DNA of 7,198 nucleotides from SIG299 sp045593825 (GTDB taxonomy: Bacteria > Bacillota > Clostridia > Lachnospirales > Lachnospiraceae). The position numbers and the translations under genes are program-made. The stretch spans positions 1 through 7,198 of the forward strand of contig JAZNXI010000070.1 of NCBI GenBank assembly GCA_045593825.1, read 5' to 3'. Positions 1 to 5,447 of the stretch are shown here, one piece after another. Every line of letters begins with the position of its first letter. Within the stretch, counting starts at the first letter, position 1. The notes beneath the pieces are model-generated. The model saw only the letters and a program-made list of their open reading frames with translations, ran no database searches and had not been told where the DNA came from.

Positions 1-60
1 TACAATCTGTTTTATATTGATGTCGTTTTTACTTGAATAAATATCTAAGACCTTCTTCAT
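1..60 (-). CDS. Start of an unidentified protein, cut by the window edge
   Basis: Only the first 20 codons are visible, beginning MKKVLDIYSS and running off the left edge. The start is supported by a strong ribosome binding site, AGGAGGAAG, eight bases before the ATG. The visible part is very AT-rich, clearly more so than the neighbouring genes. There is no hydrophobic run, so a signal peptide is not suggested so far. The AT-rich stretch at 61-138 must contain its promoter, because a terminator at 139-172 isolates it from the GNAT gene upstream, but I could not pick a convincing -35/-10 pair. The product cannot be recognised from 20 residues. Confidence 0.6.
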   Translation of the reverse strand, partial: MKKVLDIYSSKNDINIKQIV

Positions 61-138
61 CAAAACTTCCTCCTATATTATTTGGACGTCCTGTAATAAG
101 CGTAAGTGAATTAAAAATTAATTTCAATAGGTTTTTTC

Positions 139-172
139 AAAAAAAGATGTCTAAGTTAATAGACATCTTTTT
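139..172. terminator. Bidirectional intrinsic terminator after the GNAT gene
   Basis: The inverted repeat GATGTCTA (146-153) and TAGACATC (160-167) gives a perfect 8-bp stem with a 6-base loop. It is flanked by a run of A on the left and T on the right, so either strand gives a hairpin followed by a U-run. It lies 10 bases past the GNAT stop codon and should end that transcript. Confidence 0.85.
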
Positions 173-181
173 CGCTCCCTC

Positions 182-730
182 TTACAACACTTTAATCATG
201 ATAAACTCATCCCGGTATGTACCGTCATCATATTTCAGCGCCCGCACATGTTTTCCGGTTTCTACAAATCCGCACTTTTCATAAAGCGCCTTTGCAGTGT
301 CATTTCCTTCCACCACTTCCAGTTCTACCTGCTCATAACCGATTTGCCGTGCCAGCTCTTCCAGATACTGCATCATGGCCGTACCGATTCCGAGGTTCCA
401 GAACTCTTTTTTCAGGGCAATGGCAAGTCCGCATCGATGAAGGACTCTACGTTTGTTTCCCATGCCGTTGATGCTGCAGTTTCCGGCAACCTTGCCGTCT
501 ACCAAAGCCATCATCATAACACCGGTTTCGTTTTCCAAAAGGCTCTGGAGAATTTCCTTCTCGCCCTCCAGGGTATAATTTACTTCATCCGGATTGCGGA
601 GAAGAAACGGGGTTTCTGCCGCAGTGATTTTTAAGTACTCAATCATGTCGGCAGCATACTCCGGGTAGGTTGGGCACAAGGTGCAGGTGCGTCCGTCTTT
701 TAAGGTGAATGTTCTTTCCGGGAATTTCAT
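182..730 (-). CDS. GNAT-family N-acetyltransferase
   Basis: This 182-residue protein has the single-domain GNAT fold and would transfer an acetyl group from acetyl-CoA to an amine. The acetyl-CoA loop (motif A) is seen as WNLGIGTAMM at residues 111-120, following the beta-4 strand CGLAIAL. Motif B follows at about 135-159 and includes the typical NDTAKALYEKCGF. Length is normal for RimI/RimL-like enzymes. There is no signal peptide, so it is cytoplasmic. The start is fixed by AAAGGAGGA at 738-746. The gene stands alone, with its own promoter (1073-1102), a T-box-like leader and a terminator upstream, so expression probably responds to uncharged tRNA. The substrate is unknown. GNATs of this general type acetylate ribosomal protein termini, amino acids, polyamines or aminoacyl-type antibiotics. 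The T-box makes an amino-acid or aminoacyl-like substrate attractive, but that is inference. Confidence 0.9.
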   Translation of the reverse strand: MKFPERTFTLKDGRTCTLCPTYPEYAADMIEYLKITAAETPFLLRNPDEVNYTLEGEKEILQSLLENETGVMMMALVDGKVAGNCSINGMGNKRRVLHRCGLAIALKKEFWNLGIGTAMMQYLEELARQIGYEQVELEVVEGNDTAKALYEKCGFVETGKHVRALKYDDGTYRDEFIMIKVL

Positions 731-813
731 TTAAGTTTCCTCCTTTGACAATGTAAAATTATTTATAAATCCGAATCATTTCACACTGTCTACGGCTGAT
801 TAGGATTATTATG

Positions 814-850
814 CAAAAACAGCCGGCACAAATATACCATGCCGGCTGTC
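814..850 (-). terminator. Intrinsic terminator of the T-box leader
   Basis: On the minus strand ACAGCCGGCA (840-849) pairs perfectly with TGCCGGCTGT (819-828) around an 11-base loop and is followed by TTTTT (815-819). It lies about 85 bases before the GNAT start codon and downstream of the GNAT promoter, so it is an attenuator for that gene rather than the end of an upstream one. The loop contains UGGU. Confidence 0.88.
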
Positions 851-1066
851 TAAATACCTATTATCCACTTACGACATACCAACATATGCGTTCTCTGTTA
901 CGGGAGAAACCCGTCAGCATCTACTTGATTTCCTTTCGTGCTGCAACTCAGGAGGGATAATATCGTTACTCTACTTGTACCGTTTCTCAGCAACTACGGC
1001 TCTCTGTGACTTTTGATGTAATGATATGGTCTCCGTCATCGTCTTTATGATTTCGAATTATAAATT
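814..1066 (-). promoter_or_regulatory. T-box-like leader RNA upstream of the GNAT gene
   Basis: Read on the minus strand, this leader carries the landmarks of T-box stem I in the right order. GATGACGG (1033-1040) sits at the base. AGAGAGCCGT (996-1005) and GTTGCTGAGAAACGG (980-994) match the conserved distal-loop block. CCTCCTGAGTTGC follows, ending near 943. The stem ATATC-a-TTAC (1018-1027) with GTAA-c-GATAT (960-969), together with GGAG (1031-1034) and CTCC (951-954), frames a specifier loop containing TATCC. By position the codon is probably ATC (956-958, Ile), with TAT (Tyr) as second choice. A stem III hairpin ACGGG/CCCGT (900-914) follows. The canonical AGGGUGGNACCGCG box is not intact. 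UGG motifs occur at 878-881, 864-867 and 836-839. One possible antiterminator, GTCgTAAG with TTTAGAC (848-875), overlaps the terminator arm by two bases. The class assignment is fairly secure; the amino acid and the switching partner are not. Confidence 0.8.
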
Positions 1067-1072
1067 GTTTTG

Positions 1073-1102
1073 AGTATACTGCTAAGATAGAGAAGTTGTC
1101 AA
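1073..1102 (-). promoter_or_regulatory. Sigma-A promoter for the T-box leader and GNAT gene
   Basis: On the minus strand TTGACA (1097-1102) and TATACT (1073-1078) are separated by 18 bases. The -35 is a perfect match and the -10 matches five of six. Transcription should start near 1066, immediately ahead of the T-box stem I. The promoter lies in the gap after the methyltransferase stop codon, so the GNAT gene can be expressed on its own. Confidence 0.85.
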
Positions 1103-1120
1103 GTGGCGGAATAAATTATT

Positions 1121-1882
1121 TTATTTTCTCACCACAATCAGGTAACGGTGTGTAGTTCCTGCAACCTCGCCCTGTTCATCTATAGTTTTCTGCATTGCCA
1201 ACAGTTTTTCGAAGCAGTTATCCACAGAAAAGCCCGGAAACTCCCACTCAATAATGCGGGCAAACCACACAAAGGCGCCCACATCATAAAACTTAATCGG
1301 AAGAAAGGCTTCTTCTGCCTGCAGGATTTCAAATCCCGCTTCTTCAAATACCTTTTGCTGCTTCGTTAAATTCAAGTCCGGAAACTGCTTTGGGGTTCCC
1401 GGCAGCACCATCTCAACCAGCTCCCTGTCGTTCTCACTGCCCACCTGCTGGGTAATGAAAATACCACCCTTTTTCAGCAGACGGTACAATTCTTTGGCAT
1501 TAAAATCCCCGTGCCGGTTGATGATAATGTCAAAGGATTCATCCGCAAAAGGGATATTTGCCGCATCGCTACACTCCTTAAAATCAATACCAAGAGGCAA
1601 TAAAGTTTCTTTGCACAGCTGCACATTTGGCGGAAATCCTTCCGTGGCAGCGGTATTTTTGTAAGGATGGTGAAGGGACAGCAAAAATTCACCGCCACCG
1701 GTGTCAAAGTCCAAAATTTTGGCGTCCTCGGTTAAGTACCGGCGTATGATTTCTTCATAGTTCCAAGGAATATCATTGCCTTCTTCGTAGCGGTTATTGA
1801 TATGGGAAAAATCCCAGCCGTGGATGTGGGCGATGGATTCTTCGGAGAGCCAACGCTGTTTTAATTCCAATTTGTTACTCAT
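1121..1882 (-). CDS. Class I SAM-dependent methyltransferase, substrate unknown
   Basis: This is a 253-residue cytoplasmic protein with the Rossmann-like methyltransferase fold. Motif I, which binds S-adenosylmethionine, is ILDFDTGGGEFL at residues 56-67. The acidic residue after strand 2 that holds the ribose is E81 in ATEGFPP. Motif II appears as FADESFDIIINRH at about 112-124, followed by the LLKKGGIFITQQ strand typical of Methyltransf_11 proteins. An N-terminal helical stretch (1-50) and a C-terminal segment (about 160-253) probably form the substrate lid. AGGAG (1891-1895), eight bases from the ATG, supports the start. A near-perfect promoter lies at 1913-1942. No terminator hairpin follows the stop codon, so its transcript may run into the T-box region of the GNAT gene. 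The fold does not reveal whether a small molecule, RNA or protein is methylated. Confidence 0.85.
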   Translation of the reverse strand: MSNKLELKQRWLSEESIAHIHGWDFSHINNRYEEGNDIPWNYEEIIRRYLTEDAKILDFDTGGGEFLLSLHHPYKNTAATEGFPPNVQLCKETLLPLGIDFKECSDAANIPFADESFDIIINRHGDFNAKELYRLLKKGGIFITQQVGSENDRELVEMVLPGTPKQFPDLNLTKQQKVFEEAGFEILQAEEAFLPIKFYDVGAFVWFARIIEWEFPGFSVDNCFEKLLAMQKTIDEQGEVAGTTHRYLIVVRK

Positions 1883-1912
1883 AATTTAGACTCCTAATGG
1901 TTTCTTTTCTGT

Positions 1913-1942
1913 ATTATACACATCTTTTCACTCGCTCGTCAA
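1913..1942 (-). promoter_or_regulatory. Sigma-A promoter for the methyltransferase gene
   Basis: On the minus strand TTGACG (1937-1942) and TATAAT (1913-1918) are separated by 18 bases, followed after a short leader by AGGAG and the start codon. The -10 is a perfect consensus and the -35 matches five of six. It is divergent from the DeoR promoter about 40 bases away. Confidence 0.85.
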
Positions 1943-1979
1943 ATAGTTAAAATAAACGCAACTCCGTTTACCGAACATG

Positions 1980-2008
1980 TTGACTTGTTACCGTTTGTGT
2001 GATATTCT
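1980..2008 (+). promoter_or_regulatory. Sigma-A promoter for the DeoR-family regulator
   Basis: TTGACT (1980-1985) and TATTCT (2003-2008) are separated by an ideal 17 bases. Transcription should start near 2015, leaving a leader of about 115 bases. The spacer is filled by the left arm of the inverted repeat listed as an operator, so a bound repressor would block this promoter directly. Confidence 0.8.
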
Positions 2009-2058
2009 TGCCTTAGTAGCTACATGAAGCCAACAAATTCACACACAAATAGTAACAA
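1985..2058. promoter_or_regulatory. Candidate operator: inverted repeat over the DeoR promoter
   Basis: The left arm TTGTTACCGTTTGTGTGA (1985-2002) fills the -35/-10 spacer. The right arm, ending ACACAAATAGTAACAA at 2058, is its reverse complement at 15 of 18 positions. The arms are separated by about 38 bases, and the right one lies just past the expected transcription start. DeoR-family proteins often repress their own promoters through spaced repeats, so autoregulation by the downstream gene is the simplest reading, but binding is inferred. Confidence 0.6.
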
Positions 2059-2061
2059 AAG

Positions 2062-2114
2062 GAGGAGAATTCCTCTGCCCGCATTAGCGGGCGGGCATTT
2101 TCACTCCGTGAAAA
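2062..2114 (+). promoter_or_regulatory. Structured leader of the DeoR gene: three abutting hairpins
   Basis: Three hairpins follow each other without a gap. GAGGA/TCCTC (2062-2075) has a 4-base loop. TGCCCGC/GCGGGCA (2076-2097) has 7 pairs and can also pair one register earlier as GCCCGC/GCGGGC with loop ATTA. TTTTCAC/GTGAAAA (2098-2114) has a 3-base loop. The middle GC-rich stem followed by TTTT resembles a weak intrinsic terminator. A second AAGGAGG lies upstream at about 2059-2065, partly inside the first hairpin. The true ribosome site, AAGGAGG at 2116-2122, begins two bases after the last stem. The role is unknown; attenuation or mRNA stability are options. Confidence 0.55.
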
Positions 2115-2129
2115 CAAGGAGGAATGTTC

Positions 2130-3047
2130 ATGTTAATGGAAGAAAGACAATTAAAAATAGCAGAACTCATTGAAAAGAAAGGGCACATCACCATCGCAGA
2201 GCTCACCACCCTGTTTGATATTTCCCACGAGTCCGCCCGCCGGGACCTGCGCATTTTGGAAAGCAAAGGGCTTTGCAAGCGTACCCACGGCGGTGCCTTA
2301 AAACCGATGCCGGTGGGATTTTTACCACCCCGGGACCGCAATTTTGATGAAATGCCGGTGTTTGAAAACTACGCGCAGATTGCAAAGCAGGCCGTAACCC
2401 ATATTAAGGAAAATCAGGTTGTTTACCTTACCGGAGGCTCCTTCGGATTTCACATGTGCCACTATCTGCCAAGGGATATCCACTACACGTTGGTGGTAAA
2501 TTCCATAGACCTGGCTAACCGTCTGCGCCACCTGACCAATGCAGACCTTTATGTGGCAGGCGGTAAAATGCGCCAGAGCACCAGCGTGGTAGACAGCATG
2601 GCAACCGATTTTGTCAGCCGCATGCACTTTGATTTGTGTTTCATTACCGGTGGCGGCTTAACCGCAGAATTCGGGCTTTCCAACGGCACCGATGAAACCG
2701 CCGCTTTCCAGCGCAAGGTCATTGAAAACAGCCGCAAGAAAGTACTTCTGCTGCCAAGCCAGAAAATCGGCACCAATGCATTTATCAAAGTATGCGACGC
2801 AGAAAAATTTGACCGGCTGATTACTGACTGGGATTGCGTAGAAGAAGAAATCACAAAGATTGAAGAAAAAGGTGTGGAAGTAACTATCGTGGAACCAAAC
2901 CCGAACCGGGCAGAAAACCCAATTCCGCCAAGACATCATTGCCCGCCAAGAGGACCAAGAGGACCTCACGGTCCGAGACATGCATTTCGAAAGGATGATG
3001 CCCATGAACCAGACCAGGGAACAGAAACTCAGGAATCTGATTCTTGA
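2130..3047 (+). CDS. DeoR-family transcriptional regulator with unusual C-terminal tail
   Basis: This 305-residue protein has the two expected DeoR parts. The N-terminal winged helix-turn-helix (about 4-57) has ERQLKIAELIEKKG, a recognition region SHESARRDLRILE and the family signature RTHGGA (51-56). The sugar-phosphate sensor domain (about 80-235) has TGGS (101-104), VVNSIDLANRL, FITGGG and FDRLITDW. The usual D-x-SK stretch reads LPSQK, so ligand contacts may differ. The start is placed at 2130 because AAGGAGG (2116-2122) is seven bases away; ATG 2124 is too close and ATG 2136 is far. The family is normally about 250 residues. The extra 45-50 form a Pro/Arg/Gly/His tail (PPRGPRGPHGPRH) from a tandem repeat, then an acidic end read from DNA shared with the next gene. 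It probably represses itself through the inverted repeat at 1985-2058. Its effector is unknown. Confidence 0.9.
   Translation: MLMEERQLKIAELIEKKGHITIAELTTLFDISHESARRDLRILESKGLCKRTHGGALKPMPVGFLPPRDRNFDEMPVFENYAQIAKQAVTHIKENQVVYLTGGSFGFHMCHYLPRDIHYTLVVNSIDLANRLRHLTNADLYVAGGKMRQSTSVVDSMATDFVSRMHFDLCFITGGGLTAEFGLSNGTDETAAFQRKVIENSRKKVLLLPSQKIGTNAFIKVCDAEKFDRLITDWDCVEEEITKIEEKGVEVTIVEPNPNRAENPIPPRHHCPPRGPRGPHGPRHAFRKDDAHEPDQGTETQESDS
2946..2963 (+). repeat. Tandem 9-bp repeat (CCAAGAGGA x2) inside the DeoR gene
   Basis: CCAAGAGGA occurs twice head to tail and encodes Pro-Arg-Gly twice. Two diverged 9-bp units follow, CCTCACGGT and CCGAGACAT, which continue the pattern as PHG and PRH. The unit is a multiple of three, so copy-number change by slippage would keep the reading frame and only lengthen or shorten the tail. 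Confidence 0.75.
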
Positions 3048-3198
3048 TAACTACGTAAGTTTGCGGCAATTTGCCATTGCCGCAGACATTCCTTACAGTT
3101 CCTTAACCACGGGGCTTTCCCGGGGTATTGCAGGGATGCAGTTTGACACGGTAATTAAAATTTGTAAGACCCTTGGCGTCGAACCATTAGAATTATAG
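3004..3198 (+). CDS. Small Cro/CI (XRE)-type helix-turn-helix protein
   Basis: This 64-residue protein is a single helix-turn-helix domain with no extra sensor. It starts MNQTREQKLRNLI. The recognition segment is SLRQFAIAADIPYSSLTTGLSRG, read as SLRQFAIAADI then PYSSLTTGLSRG, and it ends in the typical TVIKICKTLGVEPLEL helix. It would bind DNA as a dimer. Longer versions from ATG 2980 or 2995 are possible, but AAAGGATG just upstream gives better spacing to 3004. It overlaps the end of the DeoR gene by 44 bases in another frame, so the two are probably translationally coupled and co-transcribed, with the terminator at 3215-3254 ending both. It could be a second regulator of the same targets or a phage/antitoxin-type remnant. 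No toxin partner is visible. Confidence 0.8.
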   Translation: MNQTREQKLRNLILDNYVSLRQFAIAADIPYSSLTTGLSRGIAGMQFDTVIKICKTLGVEPLEL

Positions 3199-3214
3199 AA
3201 ACTCTCACATAACA

Positions 3215-3254
3215 AAGAAGGCTGTAACAGTTACAAAACTGCCACAGCCTTCTT
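3215..3254. terminator. Bidirectional terminator between convergent genes
   Basis: AAGAAGGCTGT (3215-3225) and ACAGCCTTCTT (3244-3254) form a perfect 11-bp stem, with a short inner CAGT/ACTG pairing in the loop. It sits between the stop codons of the XRE gene and the convergent esterase gene. The U-tracts on both sides are interrupted but T-rich. Confidence 0.8.
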
Positions 3255-3265
3255 CCTATTAATTC

Positions 3266-4087
3266 TTACTGAAAAATCATTCTCAAATAATTATACAAAT
3301 GCGGCTTCACGCTGGTATGGTCGTGCCAGGTATCTTCCAACAGATGCCAGATAAACGGCTCCCCATTCTTTTCCATCATATCAAGATAGCTCTTTGGCGC
3401 CGGACCAACTACACCGTCCGCCTGAGAGGAAGTCACAAATACGACTGCAGGCTTCATATCCTCCGGATAGGCCAGCTCTTCTTCCTGAATCTGGCCGGGA
3501 TGCAGGGCTGAACCCGGAATTTCCACAAGTCCCGGTGCAGGACATGCCGCACCCACATAACCAAATAAATCCGGACGGGCAAAGCTGATAAACAGAGCCT
3601 CCTTACCACCCATGGAGAAGCCGGTAACTGCGGTGTTTTCTCTTCCGGTTGCCACAGAAAATGTCTTCTCCACAAACGGTTTTACATCAAGAACCAAATC
3701 GTTGATGAAGTTATCGTAACTGTTTGCATTCACTAAATCCATACCGGTACAACGTTCCAATTCCTTGTTACAGAAAATGTACGGAAGCACAATAATCATT
3801 TCCTTTGCAAGGCCCTGTGCCTGCAGGTTAGCCAGCATAACATTCAAGCTTACCTCCGGACGCGCCATCCAGTCTTCACTGTCCCAGAAGCCGTGCAGGA
3901 TATAAAGCACCGGATACTTCTTCTCCTCCGTGTAATCTGCCGGAAGCAGCACATTCATGTTGGTATCCCGCTCTGCGGTTCTGGAGTAGTAGGTGTACTT
4001 CTTAAACTCTGCGTACTTCACACCTTCCTGTCTCTCATAGATGGAGTCCTGAGGTTTTAATTCCACTAATTCTTCAAAGCGTTTCAT
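3266..4087 (-). CDS. Esterase-D/feruloyl-esterase type alpha/beta hydrolase (CE1-like)
   Basis: This 273-residue serine esterase belongs to the alpha/beta-hydrolase group that includes esterase D and the CE1 acetyl-xylan/feruloyl esterases. The oxyanion strand is YPVLYILHGFWDSEDW (58-73). The nucleophile elbow GFSMGG places Ser158. The acid is probably Asp224 (SQADGVVG) and the base His255 (TWHDHTSVKPHLYNYL), matching the GGHD-type end of feruloyl esterases. No signal peptide or transmembrane segment is present, so it acts in the cytoplasm. The start is placed at 4087 because AAAGGGG (4095-4101) is seven bases upstream; an ATG six codons earlier overlaps that site. It lies last in the GH26-SGNH gene series but behind a terminator hairpin (4129-4160), so it may be made at a lower level. 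A likely role is removing acetyl or other acyl groups from imported oligosaccharides, inferred from context; the substrate is not shown. Confidence 0.87.
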   Translation of the reverse strand: MKRFEELVELKPQDSIYERQEGVKYAEFKKYTYYSRTAERDTNMNVLLPADYTEEKKYPVLYILHGFWDSEDWMARPEVSLNVMLANLQAQGLAKEMIIVLPYIFCNKELERCTGMDLVNANSYDNFINDLVLDVKPFVEKTFSVATGRENTAVTGFSMGGKEALFISFARPDLFGYVGAACPAPGLVEIPGSALHPGQIQEEELAYPEDMKPAVVFVTSSQADGVVGPAPKSYLDMMEKNGEPFIWHLLEDTWHDHTSVKPHLYNYLRMIFQ

Positions 4088-4128
4088 AATGTTTCCCCTT
4101 TCCATTACATAGATTTAGCTTTCCTATA

Positions 4129-4160
4129 GAAAAAGAGCTGCCGGACAGCCCGACAGCTCC
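4129..4160 (-). terminator. Intrinsic terminator between the SGNH and CE1-like esterase genes
   Basis: On the minus strand GAGCTGTCGG (4150-4159) pairs with CCGGCAGCTC (4135-4144), including one U-G wobble, around a 5-base loop, and is followed by TTTTT (4130-4134). It lies 16 bases past the SGNH stop codon. I see no clear promoter in the 40 bases between it and the next start codon, so it may be a leaky stop that lowers expression of the last gene. Confidence 0.85.
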
Positions 4161-4175
4161 TCCTTATCTCTTATT

Positions 4176-5435
4176 TTACTCCACACAGTATCCAATAGCA
4201 AGCAGATAAAATAATTTATCTTCATCACCCTCCTGCATCCGGATTTCTACCTTTCTTGTTTTACATTCCGAATCTCGCAAAATTCGCACCGGCACAGGAT
4301 TATACCAGCCCCCCGACTTGTTAGAGGTAATGGTCAGCATTTTTTCGCCGTCCACATAAACCTCAGCAGTACCAAAAGTGGCATTATTTGCCTCTTTATA
4401 TACCAGAAACAGGCTTCTGCAGTCGATTTCAAAAGTAAAGGACGAATTCTCTTTTGCATCCGCAGACTTTACCCAGCCCTTGGTAAATGCTTCGTGTCCA
4501 TTCTCCTCATGGAAGGAGCCTGCATCCAGTACCTTGAGCGTATCCTTGTCCGCCATCTTCATGGTAGTGTAATTTAAATTCAACATTTGTTCCCGCAAAA
4601 TATACGGTGCGGACAGCTCCTCTGCATCCACCTTATTCCAGTAGTGAATGATAAATTCGCTGTACAGCTTCTGTCCGTTTTTATTCGGATGGGAACCGTC
4701 ATCTGCCCAGTCTTTCCAGGTCATACGGCCGGCCTCAAATTCCGGGTGAATGGCATTTGTAACGCTAATCATTGGGAGACCGTAATTCATACCAATCAAT
4801 TGCATATTGGTCTGGCAGGTGTAACCGTCCTCTGTTACGGAAAACAGCAATACTACTGCCGGCTCCTGTTCCTGGGTGAGTGCCTTGCGCACCAGACTCT
4901 CAAAAGCAGCCTTGTTCTGGGCGTCCTGTGCATCATTTACCGCAAACTCGATAAATACCACGTCCGGCTTTGCCTCAAAAATGTCCCTGTCGGAGCGGAT
5001 TAAACCAAGTAAGGACGGAGTACCGCTAAGTCCCGCATTGACATAATTTACTTTGCCCGTAGTGGCATAGGTTTCCCTGAAATAATCGCTGGACAGCTTA
5101 GCAAAAATTTCTGTTGTTCCCGCATTATATCCCTGGGTAATGGAACCACCGATATAAGCAAGGGTAACATCCTCGCCCTTTCTGGCCTTTTCTATTACCT
5201 TTTTCATACGCTCGTTATTGCCGGTGGAAATCACGGAACGCTCCAGCATATCCAGATGAATCTGCTCTTCCTCCGTTAATGGTACCGGTGTAGGGGTAGG
5301 TTCCTCTGTAGGTGCTGCTGTTATGTTTGGTTCACCTTTTTGCATGTTATTATCCTCCGTCATGCCGCATCCTGCTGCCAGACATACACTAAGCAGTAAT
5401 TCAGCCAGCAAAACCTTATGTATCTTTTTTATCAT
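4176..5435 (-). CDS. Lipoprotein SGNH-fold esterase, candidate CE17 mannan acetylesterase
   Basis: This is a 419-residue secreted lipoprotein. The signal peptide ends in the lipobox LAAGC with Cys23, followed by a Thr/Pro/Glu linker (about 30-55), so the enzyme should sit on the outer face of the membrane. The SGNH hydrolase domain (about 85-270) has the block I nucleophile Ser98 in AYIGGSITQG, the block II Gly135 in NAGLSGT, Asn167 in EFAVNDAQ, and the acid-base pair Asp246 and His249 in DDGSHPNKNG. The last 140 residues are rich in beta strands and resemble a carbohydrate-binding sandwich. SGNH first with a beta domain behind is the layout of CE17, and the Ser-to-His distance is close to that of the Roseburia mannan acetylesterase as I recall it. 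CE2 has the opposite order. The start overlaps no gene but lies 12 bases after the GH26 stop, and its AAAGGGG site touches that stop codon, so the pair is translationally coupled. Exact family and substrate are inference. Confidence 0.87.
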   Translation of the reverse strand: MIKKIHKVLLAELLLSVCLAAGCGMTEDNNMQKGEPNITAAPTEEPTPTPVPLTEEEQIHLDMLERSVISTGNNERMKKVIEKARKGEDVTLAYIGGSITQGYNAGTTEIFAKLSSDYFRETYATTGKVNYVNAGLSGTPSLLGLIRSDRDIFEAKPDVVFIEFAVNDAQDAQNKAAFESLVRKALTQEQEPAVVLLFSVTEDGYTCQTNMQLIGMNYGLPMISVTNAIHPEFEAGRMTWKDWADDGSHPNKNGQKLYSEFIIHYWNKVDAEELSAPYILREQMLNLNYTTMKMADKDTLKVLDAGSFHEENGHEAFTKGWVKSADAKENSSFTFEIDCRSLFLVYKEANNATFGTAEVYVDGEKMLTITSNKSGGWYNPVPVRILRDSECKTRKVEIRMQEGDEDKLFYLLAIGYCVE

Positions 5436-5447
5436 ACCAATTCCCCT

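Noticed and set aside
84..91. GGACGTCC palindrome upstream of the left partial gene
   Set aside because: It is only 8 bp, does not extend outward, and is no more than expected by chance.
248..634. A 128-codon open frame on the plus strand
   Set aside because: It is antisense to the GNAT gene, which has clear acetyl-CoA motifs and a good ribosome binding site.
2059..2185. Possible leader peptide starting with CTG near 2075 after the first AAGGAGG
   Set aside because: There is no ATG, GTG or TTG at good spacing, and the frame runs into the DeoR gene without any regulatory codon pattern. The site is better explained as part of the hairpin array.
3004..3198. XRE protein as the antitoxin of a toxin-antitoxin pair
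   Set aside because: No small toxin frame lies next to it. The neighbours are a DeoR regulator and a convergent esterase.
4587..5003. A 138-codon open frame on the plus strand
   Set aside because: It is antisense to the SGNH catalytic domain, and no family features are visible.
4176..5435. SGNH esterase as a CE2 enzyme
   Set aside because: CE2 proteins have the beta-sandwich before the SGNH domain. Here the SGNH domain comes first and the beta-rich part follows.
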